Origin: Acinetobacter kookii | Lineage (GTDB): Bacteria; Pseudomonadota; Gammaproteobacteria; Pseudomonadales; Moraxellaceae | DNA length: 64,000 bases | Direction of reading: 5' to 3' | Assembly: GCF_900096895.1 (NCBI RefSeq) | Contig: NZ_FMYO01000005.1 | Span: forward strand, 124,001-188,000 | Made by a program: the position numbers and the translations under genes | Shown here: in pieces, positions 35,822 to 45,556 of the stretch | Layout of the letters: the number at the start of each line of letters is the position of its first letter | Numbering within the stretch: position 1 is the first letter of the stretch | The notes under the pieces: model-generated | Told to the model about the DNA's origin: nothing | The model's input: the letters and a program-made list of their open reading frames with translations, nothing else | Databases searched by the model: none

Positions 35822-38800
35822 ATGAAAATTTTATCCATTCGTATAAAAAATTTAGCTTCCCTTTCAGGTGAGCATTTTATTGATTTTGAAAGTGAACCTT
35901 TGGCCAGTGCGGGCCTGATTGCCATTGTCGGCAAAACTGGTGCCGGGAAATCCACCATTTTGGATGCCATGTGTCTGGCACTGTTCAACAAGATTCCGCG
36001 TTTAAAAGACAGCGACGGAAAATTGCAGGATGTGGATGGTTCAGAGTTACTGACCAACTCGCCTTTGACGGTTTTGCGCCGGGGCACCGCGCATGGCTTT
36101 GCCGAAGTCTGCTTTGTCGCGCAGGACCAGAAACGCTATCTTGCGCGCTGGGAGCTGAAACGTTCACGTGAAAAAGTCGATGGCAAACTGCAAAGTGTAC
36201 AGCGGTATTTAAAATGCCTGACCGATGGCGTGGTGATTGCCGATAAAGCCAAAGCCGTCGATGCGCATATTCATCAAATCTGCCAGCTCAGTTTTGAGCA
36301 ATTTACCCGTGCGGTGTTATTGGCTCAATCGGAAGTGACGGCGTTTTTAAAAGCCCGCGATAATGAACGCGGTGAACTGCTGGAATATCTGACCAATTCC
36401 AGTATTTTTGGCAAAATTGGCCAGCTGGCCTATGAAAAAACCAAACAGATTGCCAACCAGCGTAAAGAAATAGAGAACATTCTCGGACACATTGAAATTT
36501 TATCTGAAGAAGAAATTACTGAATTAACCCATCAATTTCAGCAGGCGAATCAGGCATATCAACAGCTGGAACATGAAAAAGCACAACTGGAAAAACAGCA
36601 GCAATGGTTTGAGCGCAAGCAAAAACTGGACAGTGAAATTATTCACAAGCAGCAGGCTTATGAGCAGCAAAAACAGCTTCAGCAAAATCTGGCGCCCGAA
36701 CAGGACCGTTTAAACCGCCTGCAAATATTTTCCAGCATTCGCCCGGTTGTTTTTCAGCAGCAGCAGTTATTCAAAGCCCAGCAGCAACTGGAACCGCAAA
36801 TTCAGTCTACTCAAAACAGTTTTGATGGATTAAGCCATCAGTTTGAAGCCGAAAAAGTCAAATATATTCAAGCTGAAACAGATTTGAATAGTTTGCAGCA
36901 ATTTGAACAGCAACATCATGACGCTCTGCTACAGGTGCGTCAATGCGTGCAGGAACGGGATTTTATTGGCGAAGAATACAAAAAGATTAAAGCCCGTTCG
37001 CTCCAGCTGGAACATCAGCAAAAACCCTTACTGGACCAACAGCAAAAGATTGAATTGCAGATTCAGCAGCTTGTGCAGCAACAAAGCCAGCTTCACCAGC
37101 AACTGCAACAAAGCCAGCAATTTTCCAGTTTGGATAAAGGCTTAAATGCACATATCCAGCAATTAAGCCAGTTTATTGTGCAATATCAAAATATTGAAAA
37201 TAGTCTGGGGCAGATCAGTACAGCTGAAACCAGACTTGCCGAAAACAAGGCTGAATTAGATCGGTTGATTGCCCAGTTTGGTCCGGCTGAACAGATTGAA
37301 GTCCGGCTGGAACAACAGCGCCAGTCACGTGAACAGAAACTGGTACAACTCAATCAGCTCGGCTTTATTCAGCAAAAACTGAAAGATTATTTTGAGCTGC
37401 AAAACGGGTCCCATCAATTGAATGCAAAGCTGGCTCAACTCAACAGCCAGGCTCAGCAAGCTGAAAAAATCGCTCAACAGGCAGAGCAAGCTTTTCAAAC
37501 GGCCAAAGCTGAACGGATTCAGTTGCAGCAGGTTTTACAGCAACAACAACTGCTGCATGCTGAAAATATTGAACATTTACGCATGCAGCTGAAAGTCGGA
37601 GAGGCCTGCCTGGTGTGTGGCAGCACCTCCCATCCTTACCGTCAGGATGAAACCCTGGTCTCCAAAGCCCTGTTTGAACTGCAACAGCAGCAGGAACAGC
37701 AAGCCTTGGGCAAGGAACAGGACTGCTTTAATGAATGGCAGTCAACGCAGCAAAATCTCGCCACCCTGCAAGCAGAGTTGACCCAGACCACCCACACCCA
37801 CCAGCAAATGCTGGAAAAATTATCAGGCTTCAAGAATGAACTGGCTCAGCAACTGCATCAGGTAAACATACAGCTGGACCTGGAGCAATCTCACGATCAA
37901 ATGACTGCCGAGATGACGCAGTACCTTGAGCAGCTTAGACAGGACATTTCGGCTATTGAGCATCAGCTGGAAAACTTAAGCCAAAATTCCAAAGCCCAGC
38001 AGCAACTGATTCAGGCCATCAGTAGTACTGAACATCAAATTACCTCCGCAAAACATTTGCAGCAGCAAGTTCAGCATATCCGGGACTGTCTTACTGCAAC
38101 CGAACAGCAGGCTTGGCAGCAGCACAGTACCCCATTTGCCGAGCAGACCTTAACACGCTTAAATGTGCGTGCCTTGCAGTTAGAGCAGTTAGATGCATTC
38201 AACAAACAGCTGGATCAGCAAAAGCAGCAGCTCAGCATATCCAACACCCATCAACAGAATCTCGATCAGCAACTGCTGGATACACAGCAGGCATTACAAG
38301 AGATTGCCTTAAAGGGACAACACAATACCGATACAGCCAATCAGCTCATTCATGGCATGACCGGATTAACCGGGCTCAAGCCGAATGAATGGCTGGCAGA
38401 ACACGATACCAGACGTCAGCAACTGCAACAGAATTATCATCAATTAAAACAAAACTTTGAGAAGTTACGCCTTGACTATGAAAAGCAAAAAAGCGAACTG
38501 GAACAGCTTAAGGCCCAGCATCAGCAAAACCTGAAAGCCTCCGGGCAATGCCAGACTGAAATTGAACACTGGTTAACACAACATGCAGATTTTAGTCATG
38601 ATGACCTGGCAGACTTGATTCAGATCAATGCCGAACAAGAGCAGCAGATGCGTAGCAAACTGCACAATGCGGAACGCCTGCTCAATGAAGCCGCCTCTGC
38701 CCTGAAGACCATGCAGGAACAGCATGCAGAACATCTTTTGCAGATGCCGGACATGCAGTTTGAACAGCTCGCGCAATTGATCAGCGTAAATCTGGAGGCC

Positions 38801-39418
38801 TTAAAAACCCAGCTGGAAACCCGTGACCAGTTAAAACTGAAACTTGAATTGCATCAGCGTAATCTCATCAAGCAACAGCAATATGCCGATCAGATCCAGA
38901 AAATCCAGCAGGAGGAACACCGCTGGGGCAAAATTTCCGGGCTGATGGGTGATGCCAGCGGCAAGAAATTCCGCGATTATGCCCAGCAATACAATCTGGA
39001 TATTTTAATTGAGCATGCCAACCAGCAACTGGCGATGCTGTCCCAACGCTATACCTTGAAACGTCTGGATCACTCCTTGAGTCTGGCAATTATTGACCAT
39101 GACATGGATGGCGAAACACGTTCCGTCGCCTCACTTTCAGGAGGAGAATCCTTCCTGACCGCCCTTGCCTTATCCCTGGCGATTGCCAACATGGCTTCAG
39201 GTTCGATGAAAATTGAATCCCTGTTTATTGATGAAGGTTTTGGCACGCTAGATGCCTCATCTTTATACATGGTGATGAATGCTCTGGATCAATTGCAAAA
39301 TCAGGGCCGTAAAGTGGTGTTGATCTCGCACATTCAGGAAATGCACGAACGCATTCCGGTACAGATTCAGGTCAAGCTTCTGGGAGCAGGTGCAAGCACG
39401 ATTGAAGTCATTGGCTAA
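35822..39418 (+). CDS. sbcC: nuclease SbcCD subunit C, Rad50-like ATPase
   Basis: The 1198-residue SMC-like protein has Walker A at the start (VGKTGAGKSTILDAM). Long coiled coils meet at a zinc hook with Cys596 and Cys599 (CLVCGSTSHPY). The C-terminal lobe has the signature SVASLSGGESFLTALALSLAIANM and Walker B SLFIDEGFGTLD. The coiled coils are unusually rich in glutamine (many QQ and QQQ runs). It partners with SbcD just upstream. Confidence 0.94.
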   Translation: MKILSIRIKNLASLSGEHFIDFESEPLASAGLIAIVGKTGAGKSTILDAMCLALFNKIPRLKDSDGKLQDVDGSELLTNSPLTVLRRGTAHGFAEVCFVAQDQKRYLARWELKRSREKVDGKLQSVQRYLKCLTDGVVIADKAKAVDAHIHQICQLSFEQFTRAVLLAQSEVTAFLKARDNERGELLEYLTNSSIFGKIGQLAYEKTKQIANQRKEIENILGHIEILSEEEITELTHQFQQANQAYQQLEHEKAQLEKQQQWFERKQKLDSEIIHKQQAYEQQKQLQQNLAPEQDRLNRLQIFSSIRPVVFQQQQLFKAQQQLEPQIQSTQNSFDGLSHQFEAEKVKYIQAETDLNSLQQFEQQHHDALLQVRQCVQERDFIGEEYKKIKARSLQLEHQQKPLLDQQQKIELQIQQLVQQQSQLHQQLQQSQQFSSLDKGLNAHIQQLSQFIVQYQNIENSLGQISTAETRLAENKAELDRLIAQFGPAEQIEVRLEQQRQSREQKLVQLNQLGFIQQKLKDYFELQNGSHQLNAKLAQLNSQAQQAEKIAQQAEQAFQTAKAERIQLQQVLQQQQLLHAENIEHLRMQLKVGEACLVCGSTSHPYRQDETLVSKALFELQQQQEQQALGKEQDCFNEWQSTQQNLATLQAELTQTTHTHQQMLEKLSGFKNELAQQLHQVNIQLDLEQSHDQMTAEMTQYLEQLRQDISAIEHQLENLSQNSKAQQQLIQAISSTEHQITSAKHLQQQVQHIRDCLTATEQQAWQQHSTPFAEQTLTRLNVRALQLEQLDAFNKQLDQQKQQLSISNTHQQNLDQQLLDTQQALQEIALKGQHNTDTANQLIHGMTGLTGLKPNEWLAEHDTRRQQLQQNYHQLKQNFEKLRLDYEKQKSELEQLKAQHQQNLKASGQCQTEIEHWLTQHADFSHDDLADLIQINAEQEQQMRSKLHNAERLLNEAASALKTMQEQHAEHLLQMPDMQFEQLAQLISVNLEALKTQLETRDQLKLKLELHQRNLIKQQQYADQIQKIQQEEHRWGKISGLMGDASGKKFRDYAQQYNLDILIEHANQQLAMLSQRYTLKRLDHSLSLAIIDHDMDGETRSVASLSGGESFLTALALSLAIANMASGSMKIESLFIDEGFGTLDASSLYMVMNALDQLQNQGRKVVLISHIQEMHERIPVQIQVKLLGAGASTIEVIG

Positions 39419-39489
39419 TGACTTCAATTAAATCCACTTCTTTTTCAATGGATGAGGAGACTGCTCTGCAAGGGAGAATTGATTTAAAG

Positions 39490-40206
39490 TTACGCCTGTT
39501 TAGAATAATCTCGTGCCCCAAATAACGCCGTTCCAACACGAACCATGGTCGAGCCTGCGGCAATCGCCTCATTCATATCCCCCGACATGCCCATACTCAA
39601 AGTATCCCAGTCTTCAGGATGAGCATGTTCAGTTTTTACATTTTCAAACAAGGCTTTGGCATCGCTAAATGCTTGCGGATTATTCGGTGCGGGAATCACC
39701 ATCAGACCACGCAATTTTAAATGCGGTAGCTGGCTAATACGTTTAACCAGCTCAGCCACTTCATTCGGCTGGCAGCCATCTTTGCTGTCCTGCGCATCAA
39801 TATTGACCTGCAAACAGATATTCAGTGGTGCCTGATTCGCCTCACGCTGATTCGACAAGCGCTCTGCAATAATCAGACGGTCTACCCCATGTACCCAGGC
39901 AAACTTTTCTGCCAGATGCTTGGTCTTGTTGCGCTGCACATGACCAATAAAATGCCACTCAATATCCAGATCACCCAAAGACTCCATTTTATCCAAGGCT
40001 TCCTGTAAATAATTTTCCCCAAATGCACGTTGTCCGGTCTGGTACATTTCGCGCAACGACTCACTTGGATGGGTCTTTGAAACAGCCAGCAACTGTACGC
40101 TTTCTACATTGCGCCGGGCATGTTTACAGGCATCTTCTATTTGCTGTATAACTTGATTTCGTGACTGTTGAAGACTATTCATTGACGAGGTTCTCATTTC
40201 ATTCAT
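39490..40206 (-). CDS. yggS: pyridoxal phosphate homeostasis protein YggS
   Basis: This 238-residue PLP-binding barrel protein carries Lys44 in QLLAVSKTHP and further family motifs (FGENYLQEALDKM, EWHFIGHVQRNK, MGMSGDMNEAI, VRVGTALFGARDY). It buffers vitamin B6 and affects amino acid pools. It diverges from pilT, the standard proteobacterial neighbourhood. A start at 40182 (MNSLQQSR) is also possible, and neither has a strong ribosome binding site. Confidence 0.92.
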   Translation of the reverse strand: MNEMRTSSMNSLQQSRNQVIQQIEDACKHARRNVESVQLLAVSKTHPSESLREMYQTGQRAFGENYLQEALDKMESLGDLDIEWHFIGHVQRNKTKHLAEKFAWVHGVDRLIIAERLSNQREANQAPLNICLQVNIDAQDSKDGCQPNEVAELVKRISQLPHLKLRGLMVIPAPNNPQAFSDAKALFENVKTEHAHPEDWDTLSMGMSGDMNEAIAAGSTMVRVGTALFGARDYSKQA

Positions 40207-40305
40207 CTTTTTTTGCCTTCCCTTGCAACTAACTGTTGGTTAAGCTTTGGGAAAGCCTTATTATTCTATCAAAATAAATAACATTTAAATGAACTCGGGG
40301 AAATT

Positions 40306-41343
40306 ATGGATATCACTGAACTTTTAGCGTTTTCAGCTAAAAACGGGGCATCAGATTTACACTTATCTGCGGGGATGCCGCCACTGATCCGTGTCGATGG
40401 TGAAGTCCGCCGTATTAACTTGCCGGCTTTGGAACATAAAGAAGTACACAAACTTGTGTATGACATTATGAACGACAAACAGCGTCGTGATTTTGAAGAA
40501 AAGCTAGAAACCGACTTTTCATTTGAAGTTCCAGGGGTAGCCCGTTTCCGTGTGAACGCATTTAACCAGAACCGCGGTGCCGGTGCCGTGTTCCGTACCA
40601 TTCCTTCAAAAGTACTGACTATTGAAGATCTGGGCATGGGTCAGATCTTTAAAGATATCTGTAATTACCCGCGCGGTATCGTCTTGGTGACTGGACCGAC
40701 AGGTTCGGGTAAATCCACCACTCTGGCGGCCATGATCGACTATATTAACGATCAGCGTTATGACCATATTCTGACTGTAGAAGACCCGATCGAATTTGTA
40801 CACGAATCCAAAAAATGCCTGGTCAACCAGCGTGAAGTGCATCGTGATACCCATGGCTTTAACGAAGCACTTCGTTCAGCACTGCGTGAAGACCCGGATA
40901 TTATCTTGGTCGGTGAAATGCGTGACCTTGAAACCATCCGTTTGGCATTGACTGCTGCTGAAACCGGTCACCTGGTGTTCGGTACACTGCATACCACCTC
41001 TGCGGCAAAAACCATTGACCGTGTGATTGACGTATTCCCGGCAGAAGAAAAAGACATGGTACGTGCCATGTTGTCTGAATCCTTACAAGCGGTGATCTCG
41101 CAAACCCTGCTCAAGAAAAATGGTGGTGGTCGTGTCGCTGCACATGAAATCATGATTGGTATTCCAGCCATCCGTAACCTGATCCGTGAAAACAAAGTGG
41201 CGCAAATGTATTCCGCCATTCAAACCGGTGCCAATTATGGCATGACCACGCTTGATCAAAGTTTAAAAAACCTGGTTGCAAAAGGTGTGATCAGTCCGCA
41301 AACGGCCCGCACAATGGCGAAACAGCCAGAAGCATTCTTATAA
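40306..41343 (+). CDS. pilT: type IV pilus retraction ATPase PilT
   Basis: This 345-residue hexameric secretion-type ATPase drives pilus retraction for twitching and DNA uptake. It begins MDITELLAFSAKNGASDLHLSAGMPP. Features are Walker A (VTGPTGSGKSTTLAAM), the Asp box (DHILTVEDPIEFVHESKKCLVNQREV), Walker B (REDPDIILVGEMRD), the His box (ETGHLVFGTLHTTSAAKTIDRVID) and the retraction motif AIRNLIRE. It is cotranscribed with pilU 26 bp downstream. Confidence 0.96.
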   Translation: MDITELLAFSAKNGASDLHLSAGMPPLIRVDGEVRRINLPALEHKEVHKLVYDIMNDKQRRDFEEKLETDFSFEVPGVARFRVNAFNQNRGAGAVFRTIPSKVLTIEDLGMGQIFKDICNYPRGIVLVTGPTGSGKSTTLAAMIDYINDQRYDHILTVEDPIEFVHESKKCLVNQREVHRDTHGFNEALRSALREDPDIILVGEMRDLETIRLALTAAETGHLVFGTLHTTSAAKTIDRVIDVFPAEEKDMVRAMLSESLQAVISQTLLKKNGGGRVAAHEIMIGIPAIRNLIRENKVAQMYSAIQTGANYGMTTLDQSLKNLVAKGVISPQTARTMAKQPEAFL

Positions 41344-41369
41344 TTTGAAAACGGATTGGGGTTCTTATT

Positions 41370-42491
41370 ATGGATTTTAATGACTTGCTCAATTTGATGA
41401 TTCAACAGAAGGCATCGGACTTGTTTATTACGGCCGACGTTGAACCATCCATGAAAATTAATGGTCAGATTGTGCCCGTCGCAAAAACCAAACTGACTGG
41501 TGAAGTGGTGGGACAGCTTTTAAACTCGATTATGAGTGATAAGCAGCGTAAAGAATTTGCCGAAACACGCGAATGTAACTTCGCCATCAATAACCGCGAT
41601 AAAACTGCGCGTTTCCGTGTCAGTGCATTTCAACAGCGCGATCAGCCAGGTATGGTTTTACGTCGTATTGAAACTGTAATTCCGACTATGGATGACCTCA
41701 AGTTACCGTCAATTTTAAAAGAACTGGCGATGACCAAACGCGGCATCATCATTTTCGTCGGAGCGACCGGTACCGGTAAATCCACTTCTTTGGCATCCAT
41801 TATTGGCTACCGCAACCAGAACTCCAAAGGTCATATCATTACCATTGAAGACCCGATTGAATTTATTCATGAGCATGCGGGCTGTATCATCACCCAGCGT
41901 GAAGTCGGGATTGATACCGACACCTTTGAAGTGGCCCTGAAAAATACCCTGCGTCAGGCACCCGATGTAATTCTGATTGGTGAGATTCGTTCCCGCGAAA
42001 CCATGGACTATGCCATTGCCTTTGCCGAAACCGGCCACCTGGTTTTTGCCACCCTGCACGCCAACAACGCCAACCAGGCCATTGACCGTATTATTCACTT
42101 CTTTGAAGCGGACCGACACAACCAGCTGTTTATGGATTTATCGCTCAATTTAAGAGCCATTGTAGCGCAGCAATTGATTCCAACCATAGATGGCAACTCA
42201 CGTCGTGCTGCGATTGAAATCCTGATCAACTCGCCTTTAATTTCAGACCTGATCCGTAAAGGGGATGTGCATGAAATTAAAGACCTGATGAAACGTTCAC
42301 GTGAACTGGGCATGCAAACCTTTGACCAAGCCCTGTTTGACCTCTACAAAGCCAAACAAATTAGCTATAAAGATGCACTTAAGCATGCCGACTCACCAAA
42401 CGATCTGCGCTTGCAAATCAAGTTGTCGGAAGAAGGCGGCGATCGCTTAATGCGCGCCAGTTCGAATATTACCTTCGATGGCCAGGCTTAA
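41370..42491 (+). CDS. pilU: type IV pilus retraction ATPase PilU
   Basis: This 373-residue PilT paralogue has Walker A (FVGATGTGKSTSLASI), Walker B (APDVILIGEIRS), the His box (ETGHLVFATLHANNANQAIDRI) and a C-terminal extension ending ASSNITFDGQA, typical of PilU. PilU adds force to PilT-driven retraction. It closes the pilTU operon ahead of a strong terminator. Confidence 0.95.
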   Translation: MDFNDLLNLMIQQKASDLFITADVEPSMKINGQIVPVAKTKLTGEVVGQLLNSIMSDKQRKEFAETRECNFAINNRDKTARFRVSAFQQRDQPGMVLRRIETVIPTMDDLKLPSILKELAMTKRGIIIFVGATGTGKSTSLASIIGYRNQNSKGHIITIEDPIEFIHEHAGCIITQREVGIDTDTFEVALKNTLRQAPDVILIGEIRSRETMDYAIAFAETGHLVFATLHANNANQAIDRIIHFFEADRHNQLFMDLSLNLRAIVAQQLIPTIDGNSRRAAIEILINSPLISDLIRKGDVHEIKDLMKRSRELGMQTFDQALFDLYKAKQISYKDALKHADSPNDLRLQIKLSEEGGDRLMRASSNITFDGQA

Positions 42492-42508
42492 AAGCCCAAT
42501 TAAAATGC

Positions 42509-42544
42509 AAAAAAACAGGCTTTAAATAAAGCCTGTTTTTTTTA
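42509..42544 (+). terminator. terminator after pilU (also suits fur)
   Basis: AAACAGGCTTTA / TAAAGCCTGTTT hairpin with A-run before and eight T residues after, between convergent genes. Confidence 0.88.
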
Positions 42545-42562
42545 ACTGATTCCAAGTCAGTA

Positions 42563-43000
42563 TTATTTTTTACGTAATGCTTCCTGGCATTCCGCCGCAT
42601 CACAATAACCGTAAAGGTTTAAAGAGTGACCGGTTAAAGTAAAGCCAAACTTTTCAGCCACTTCATGTTGCTCATGTTCAATTACGTCATTGGTGAATTC
42701 GACCACTTTATTGCAATTCTGGCAAACAATATGATCGTGATGATCTTCTTGCATAATTTCGAAAACTGAATGATTATTTTCAAAATGATGACGCTGGATA
42801 ATGCCTGCAGCTTCAAACTGCGTTAACACGCGATACACAGTTGCTAAACCGACATCTTCACCCTGTTCAAGTAGAGTCTTATAAATATCTTCTGCGCTTA
42901 AATGATGTTGTCTTGAATTTTCTAATAATTCCAATATTTTTATTCGTGGAAGCGTAACTTTAAGTCCAGCTTTGCGTAAATCTTGATTTGAAATAGGCAT
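42563..43000 (-). CDS. fur: ferric uptake regulator Fur
   Basis: This 145-residue metalloregulator starts MPISNQDLRKAGLKVTLPRIKILELLE. It has the winged helix (LSAEDIYKTLLEQGEDVGLATVYRVLTQFEAAGII), the metal site HHFENNHSVFEIMQEDHHDHIVCQNCNKVVEF, and C-terminal cysteines (YGYCDAAEC). It represses iron uptake genes when iron is plentiful. It diverges from bamE, as in many gammaproteobacteria. I saw no clear Fur box in the intergenic region. Confidence 0.96.
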   Translation of the reverse strand: MPISNQDLRKAGLKVTLPRIKILELLENSRQHHLSAEDIYKTLLEQGEDVGLATVYRVLTQFEAAGIIQRHHFENNHSVFEIMQEDHHDHIVCQNCNKVVEFTNDVIEHEQHEVAEKFGFTLTGHSLNLYGYCDAAECQEALRKK

Positions 43001-43112
43001 GTAAAAGGGTCTCTCAACAAATTTAAAGTTGGAATATGCAACAAAGTTAAGATGCAGTATGATCTATCCTTGGATCAAATGCATCATAATTAATTTGGGA
43101 TAGTGTAGCAAA

Positions 43113-43511
43113 ATGCAAAAAATCATGTTGACGTTATTCGTCACTTCACTGCTCGCAGGCTGTTCGACCTTGGGCGTTTATAAAGTTGATATTCCTCAAG
43201 GAACACCATTAACTCAAGCACAAGCGTCAAAAATTCAAGTCGGTATGAGTCACCAACAAGTTCGCTTTTTGCTGGGTAGCCCTACAATAACAGATCCAAT
43301 GAATCCTTTACGTTGGGACTACATTTATAACTATATACCAGGAACTTATGCGAAAAAAGCCAAGATTCCGGCAGCCCATGGTCAACATTTAAAAATTTAC
43401 TTCGATCAAACCGGTACGGTGCAAAAGATTGAAGGTCTAGAAACCATTCCAGAATCTCAACCTGGCTTGCCCGGCTCAAAAGAAGCGATTTTAACTGCGC
43501 CACCACTATAG
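43113..43511 (+). CDS. bamE: outer membrane assembly lipoprotein BamE
   Basis: The 132-residue lipoprotein has a signal ending SLLAGC (Cys17). The SmpA/OmlA domain has QASKIQVGMSHQQVRFLLGSPTITDPMNPLRWDYIYNY, in which the GM...QV...LG.P pattern is diagnostic. BamE is a part of the BAM complex that inserts beta-barrels such as the FadL-like proteins here. It diverges from fur. Confidence 0.94.
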   Translation: MQKIMLTLFVTSLLAGCSTLGVYKVDIPQGTPLTQAQASKIQVGMSHQQVRFLLGSPTITDPMNPLRWDYIYNYIPGTYAKKAKIPAAHGQHLKIYFDQTGTVQKIEGLETIPESQPGLPGSKEAILTAPPL

Positions 43512-43530
43512 ACACTTTAAAATAAAAATA

Positions 43531-43554
43531 AACCCCTCGTTGAGGGGTTTTTCT
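43531..43554. terminator. terminator between bamE and rnfH
   Basis: AAACCCCTC-GTT-GAGGGGTTT hairpin with a T-run, between convergent genes. Confidence 0.85.
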
Positions 43555-43556
43555 TA

Positions 43557-43880
43557 TCACTTCAATTGTTTAAAGCGATTTCCACGACAATATCGCCCAA
43601 CCGGGTTGGCTGCTGCACGTTTGCGTCGAATATCCTTCGGATTGATGATGAGCGGTCGATAAATCTCGACACGGTCACCGACTTGCAAGATGTGATGCAG
43701 ATCTTTCAGGCGCACGCCAAAAATTCCCAGAGCGAGCGGTTCTGCCAAGTCAACCTGTGCCCGAATACCACTTTGTTCAATCGCCTCTAAAGCGGTCATG
43801 CCTTGCCGAAAAGGCAGCGCAATATGAAACTGTTGCTCCAGTGCCGCATAGGCGACCCAAACCTGTTGTAGCTCACTCAT
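43557..43880 (-). CDS. RnfH family protein (RatB-like ubiquitin-fold protein)
   Basis: The 107-residue product shows the RnfH/RatB pattern: VWVAYAALEQQFHIALPFRQGMTALEAIEQSGI and ALGIFGVRLKDLHHILQVGDRVEIYRPLIINPKDIRRKRA. It is a beta-grasp protein often encoded beside smpA/bamE, as here; its cellular role is unclear. The start overlaps the stop of the membrane protein gene upstream (TGATG), indicating coupled translation. The ratA partner usual in enterobacteria is not adjacent. Confidence 0.88.
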   Translation of the reverse strand: MSELQQVWVAYAALEQQFHIALPFRQGMTALEAIEQSGIRAQVDLAEPLALGIFGVRLKDLHHILQVGDRVEIYRPLIINPKDIRRKRAAANPVGRYCRGNRFKQLK

Positions 43881-44962
43881 CAGAACAATTGCCCAATAAT
43901 TGCAATCATCGCCAGGATAATCGAAACAGGTAACACCACACGTACGGCAATACGCCACAGGTTATAAAACAACTCATTGCTGAAATTCATCGCCTTACGC
44001 AGATGGCTAATCTTCATGATCCATCCGGCAAAAATGGCATAGATGAGACAGATCACTAAGCCCCAAAGCATCAATAGTGTATTAAAAATCGGGCTCATTG
44101 CAGGAATTGCCCAAACAAATACGGCAGCTAGAATAAGCAACCATTGAATCACGATATTCAACTGACGCTGCAACAGCTGTTCACGCGCCATTTGCAATAA
44201 CAATGCCGCAGCACTCACGACAGCAACCACCAAAGCCAGGCTTGGGATTTGTGCATTAGCAGCAAAGAAAGCAAAAGCAATTACCGCAACTAACTGCGCG
44301 ATCCAGATCGGCAATACGGTTTTAGTTGCCATATCTTGCTGTTGAACCGCAGGCAAACTAGTTTGCCAGTACAAGCCCATGCCTAAACCACTTGCCACCA
44401 GTGCCAGGACGGTTGCACTGCCCCACTCGCTAAATTCAACCGGTGTTACATGCCAAGACGGTAAAGGTGTTCCCATCACATTGGCCAGAATAAAAGCAGC
44501 AAAAACCCCAATCACCGTTAAAAGCAGAATAATTTTTCGCGGTGCAAATGAAACTAAAATAGCAACAACAGCCAGGGCTATAAATAAAAGATGCGGTGCA
44601 ATTGCATTAGCGGCAAAATGCCCCAGCAGCTGGCTCGCATTCGACAACATGCCGCCTGCCAGAAAAGGAATGAAGACTACGGCCAGCCAGCCCACAATAC
44701 GCCATTTTTGCGAAGCATCCGCATCCCGGGTCAAACTGGACAAGGCATTTAAAGCTGTGGTTTTAGAACGCTTTGCCAATGCAATTTCCAAATAGCAGAT
44801 CGGCAAAGCCAAAATAAGCATGGTAGCTAACCATAACAGCCAAAAATCAAGCTGACGATCAAGCTGAATCCCTACAATCGGTGCTAAAGTGGCAATGATG
44901 ATAAAAGATAAACAAAATGCCATCAGCGGTGATAGCAATCGTGACATCGCATTGTCCTGCAT
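43880..44962 (-). CDS. multi-span membrane protein resembling NSS-family transporters
   Basis: The 360-residue product has about ten hydrophobic segments. The region ILALPICYLEIALAKRSKTTALNALSSL is like the P..LE.ALG stretch of sodium-coupled (NSS/SNF) transporters. The C-terminal LLMLWGLVICLIYAIFAGWIMKISHLRKAMN... NLWRIAVRVVLPVSIILAMI follows the NSS pattern too. It is shorter than typical members (about 450) and lacks the canonical first-helix GLGN.WRFP motif, so transport mechanism and substrate are open. A good AGGA site precedes the start, and it is coupled to rnfH. Confidence 0.6.
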   Translation of the reverse strand: MQDNAMSRLLSPLMAFCLSFIIIATLAPIVGIQLDRQLDFWLLWLATMLILALPICYLEIALAKRSKTTALNALSSLTRDADASQKWRIVGWLAVVFIPFLAGGMLSNASQLLGHFAANAIAPHLLFIALAVVAILVSFAPRKIILLLTVIGVFAAFILANVMGTPLPSWHVTPVEFSEWGSATVLALVASGLGMGLYWQTSLPAVQQQDMATKTVLPIWIAQLVAVIAFAFFAANAQIPSLALVVAVVSAAALLLQMAREQLLQRQLNIVIQWLLILAAVFVWAIPAMSPIFNTLLMLWGLVICLIYAIFAGWIMKISHLRKAMNFSNELFYNLWRIAVRVVLPVSIILAMIAIIGQLF

Positions 44963-45100
44963 GATGCGTTCCTAAAAAAAGTCTTTCGCTATTTTGCCTT
45001 TCTCATAAGTGAAAATCAAAAAGAAAAAGCAAACCATTATGCCTAATGATTTGCTGCGCAAAATGATTATCTTTTTAATTGTTGTTATCTCGTTTCTCTT

Positions 45101-45556
45101 TTATGAGAAAAAACGAGCAAACCAGTTTTTACCTGTTTTCTTTTCTTTTTCTTTAATAATACCCATCATGTTTTCTTTTACCGCACCGACATAGTCGGCA
45201 TCATCGTGCTGAATATGATTGATCAGCCATTTTGAAAGCACTTCATGTAATTCACCTTCAATCGCCTGTCCCATTTCAAAGCGGCTACGATACGATTCAA
45301 TCTTTTTAATGAATAAATCATGCACACGTTTATGCGGTACGCGGTATTTATAACCCGCCTCTTCCTGCAAAGACTCTTCAAAAGTAAAATGCGACTGAGT
45401 GTAATCAATGATATTATCAAGAATCTGTTTAATACGCGCACGGTCGGTATTTTCAACGATATCATCAATTTCATTAATATAATCAAGAATTCGTTTATGC
45501 TGATCGTCAATCACATCGATGCCAGTATTATATTCTGGAACCCATTTCATTTTCAT
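45101..45556 (-). CDS. bacteriohemerythrin
   Basis: This 151-residue oxygen-binding di-iron protein reads MKMKWVPEYNTGIDVIDDQHKRILDYIN. The predicted ligands are His20, His56, Glu60, His75, His79, His114 and Asp119, arranged as in known hemerythrins (HFTFEE, HKRVHD, HIQHDD). The C-terminal 25 residues are basic and end in WFARFFS, perhaps a membrane-touching tail. The start at 45556 follows AGGTGG. It probably stores or delivers oxygen, or responds to it. Confidence 0.9.
   Translation of the reverse strand: MKMKWVPEYNTGIDVIDDQHKRILDYINEIDDIVENTDRARIKQILDNIIDYTQSHFTFEESLQEEAGYKYRVPHKRVHDLFIKKIESYRSRFEMGQAIEGELHEVLSKWLINHIQHDDADYVGAVKENMMGIIKEKEKKTGKNWFARFFS

Noticed and set aside
43001..43112. 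Fur box in the fur/bamE intergenic region
   Set aside because: No convincing match to the 19-bp consensus; only short AT-rich similarity.
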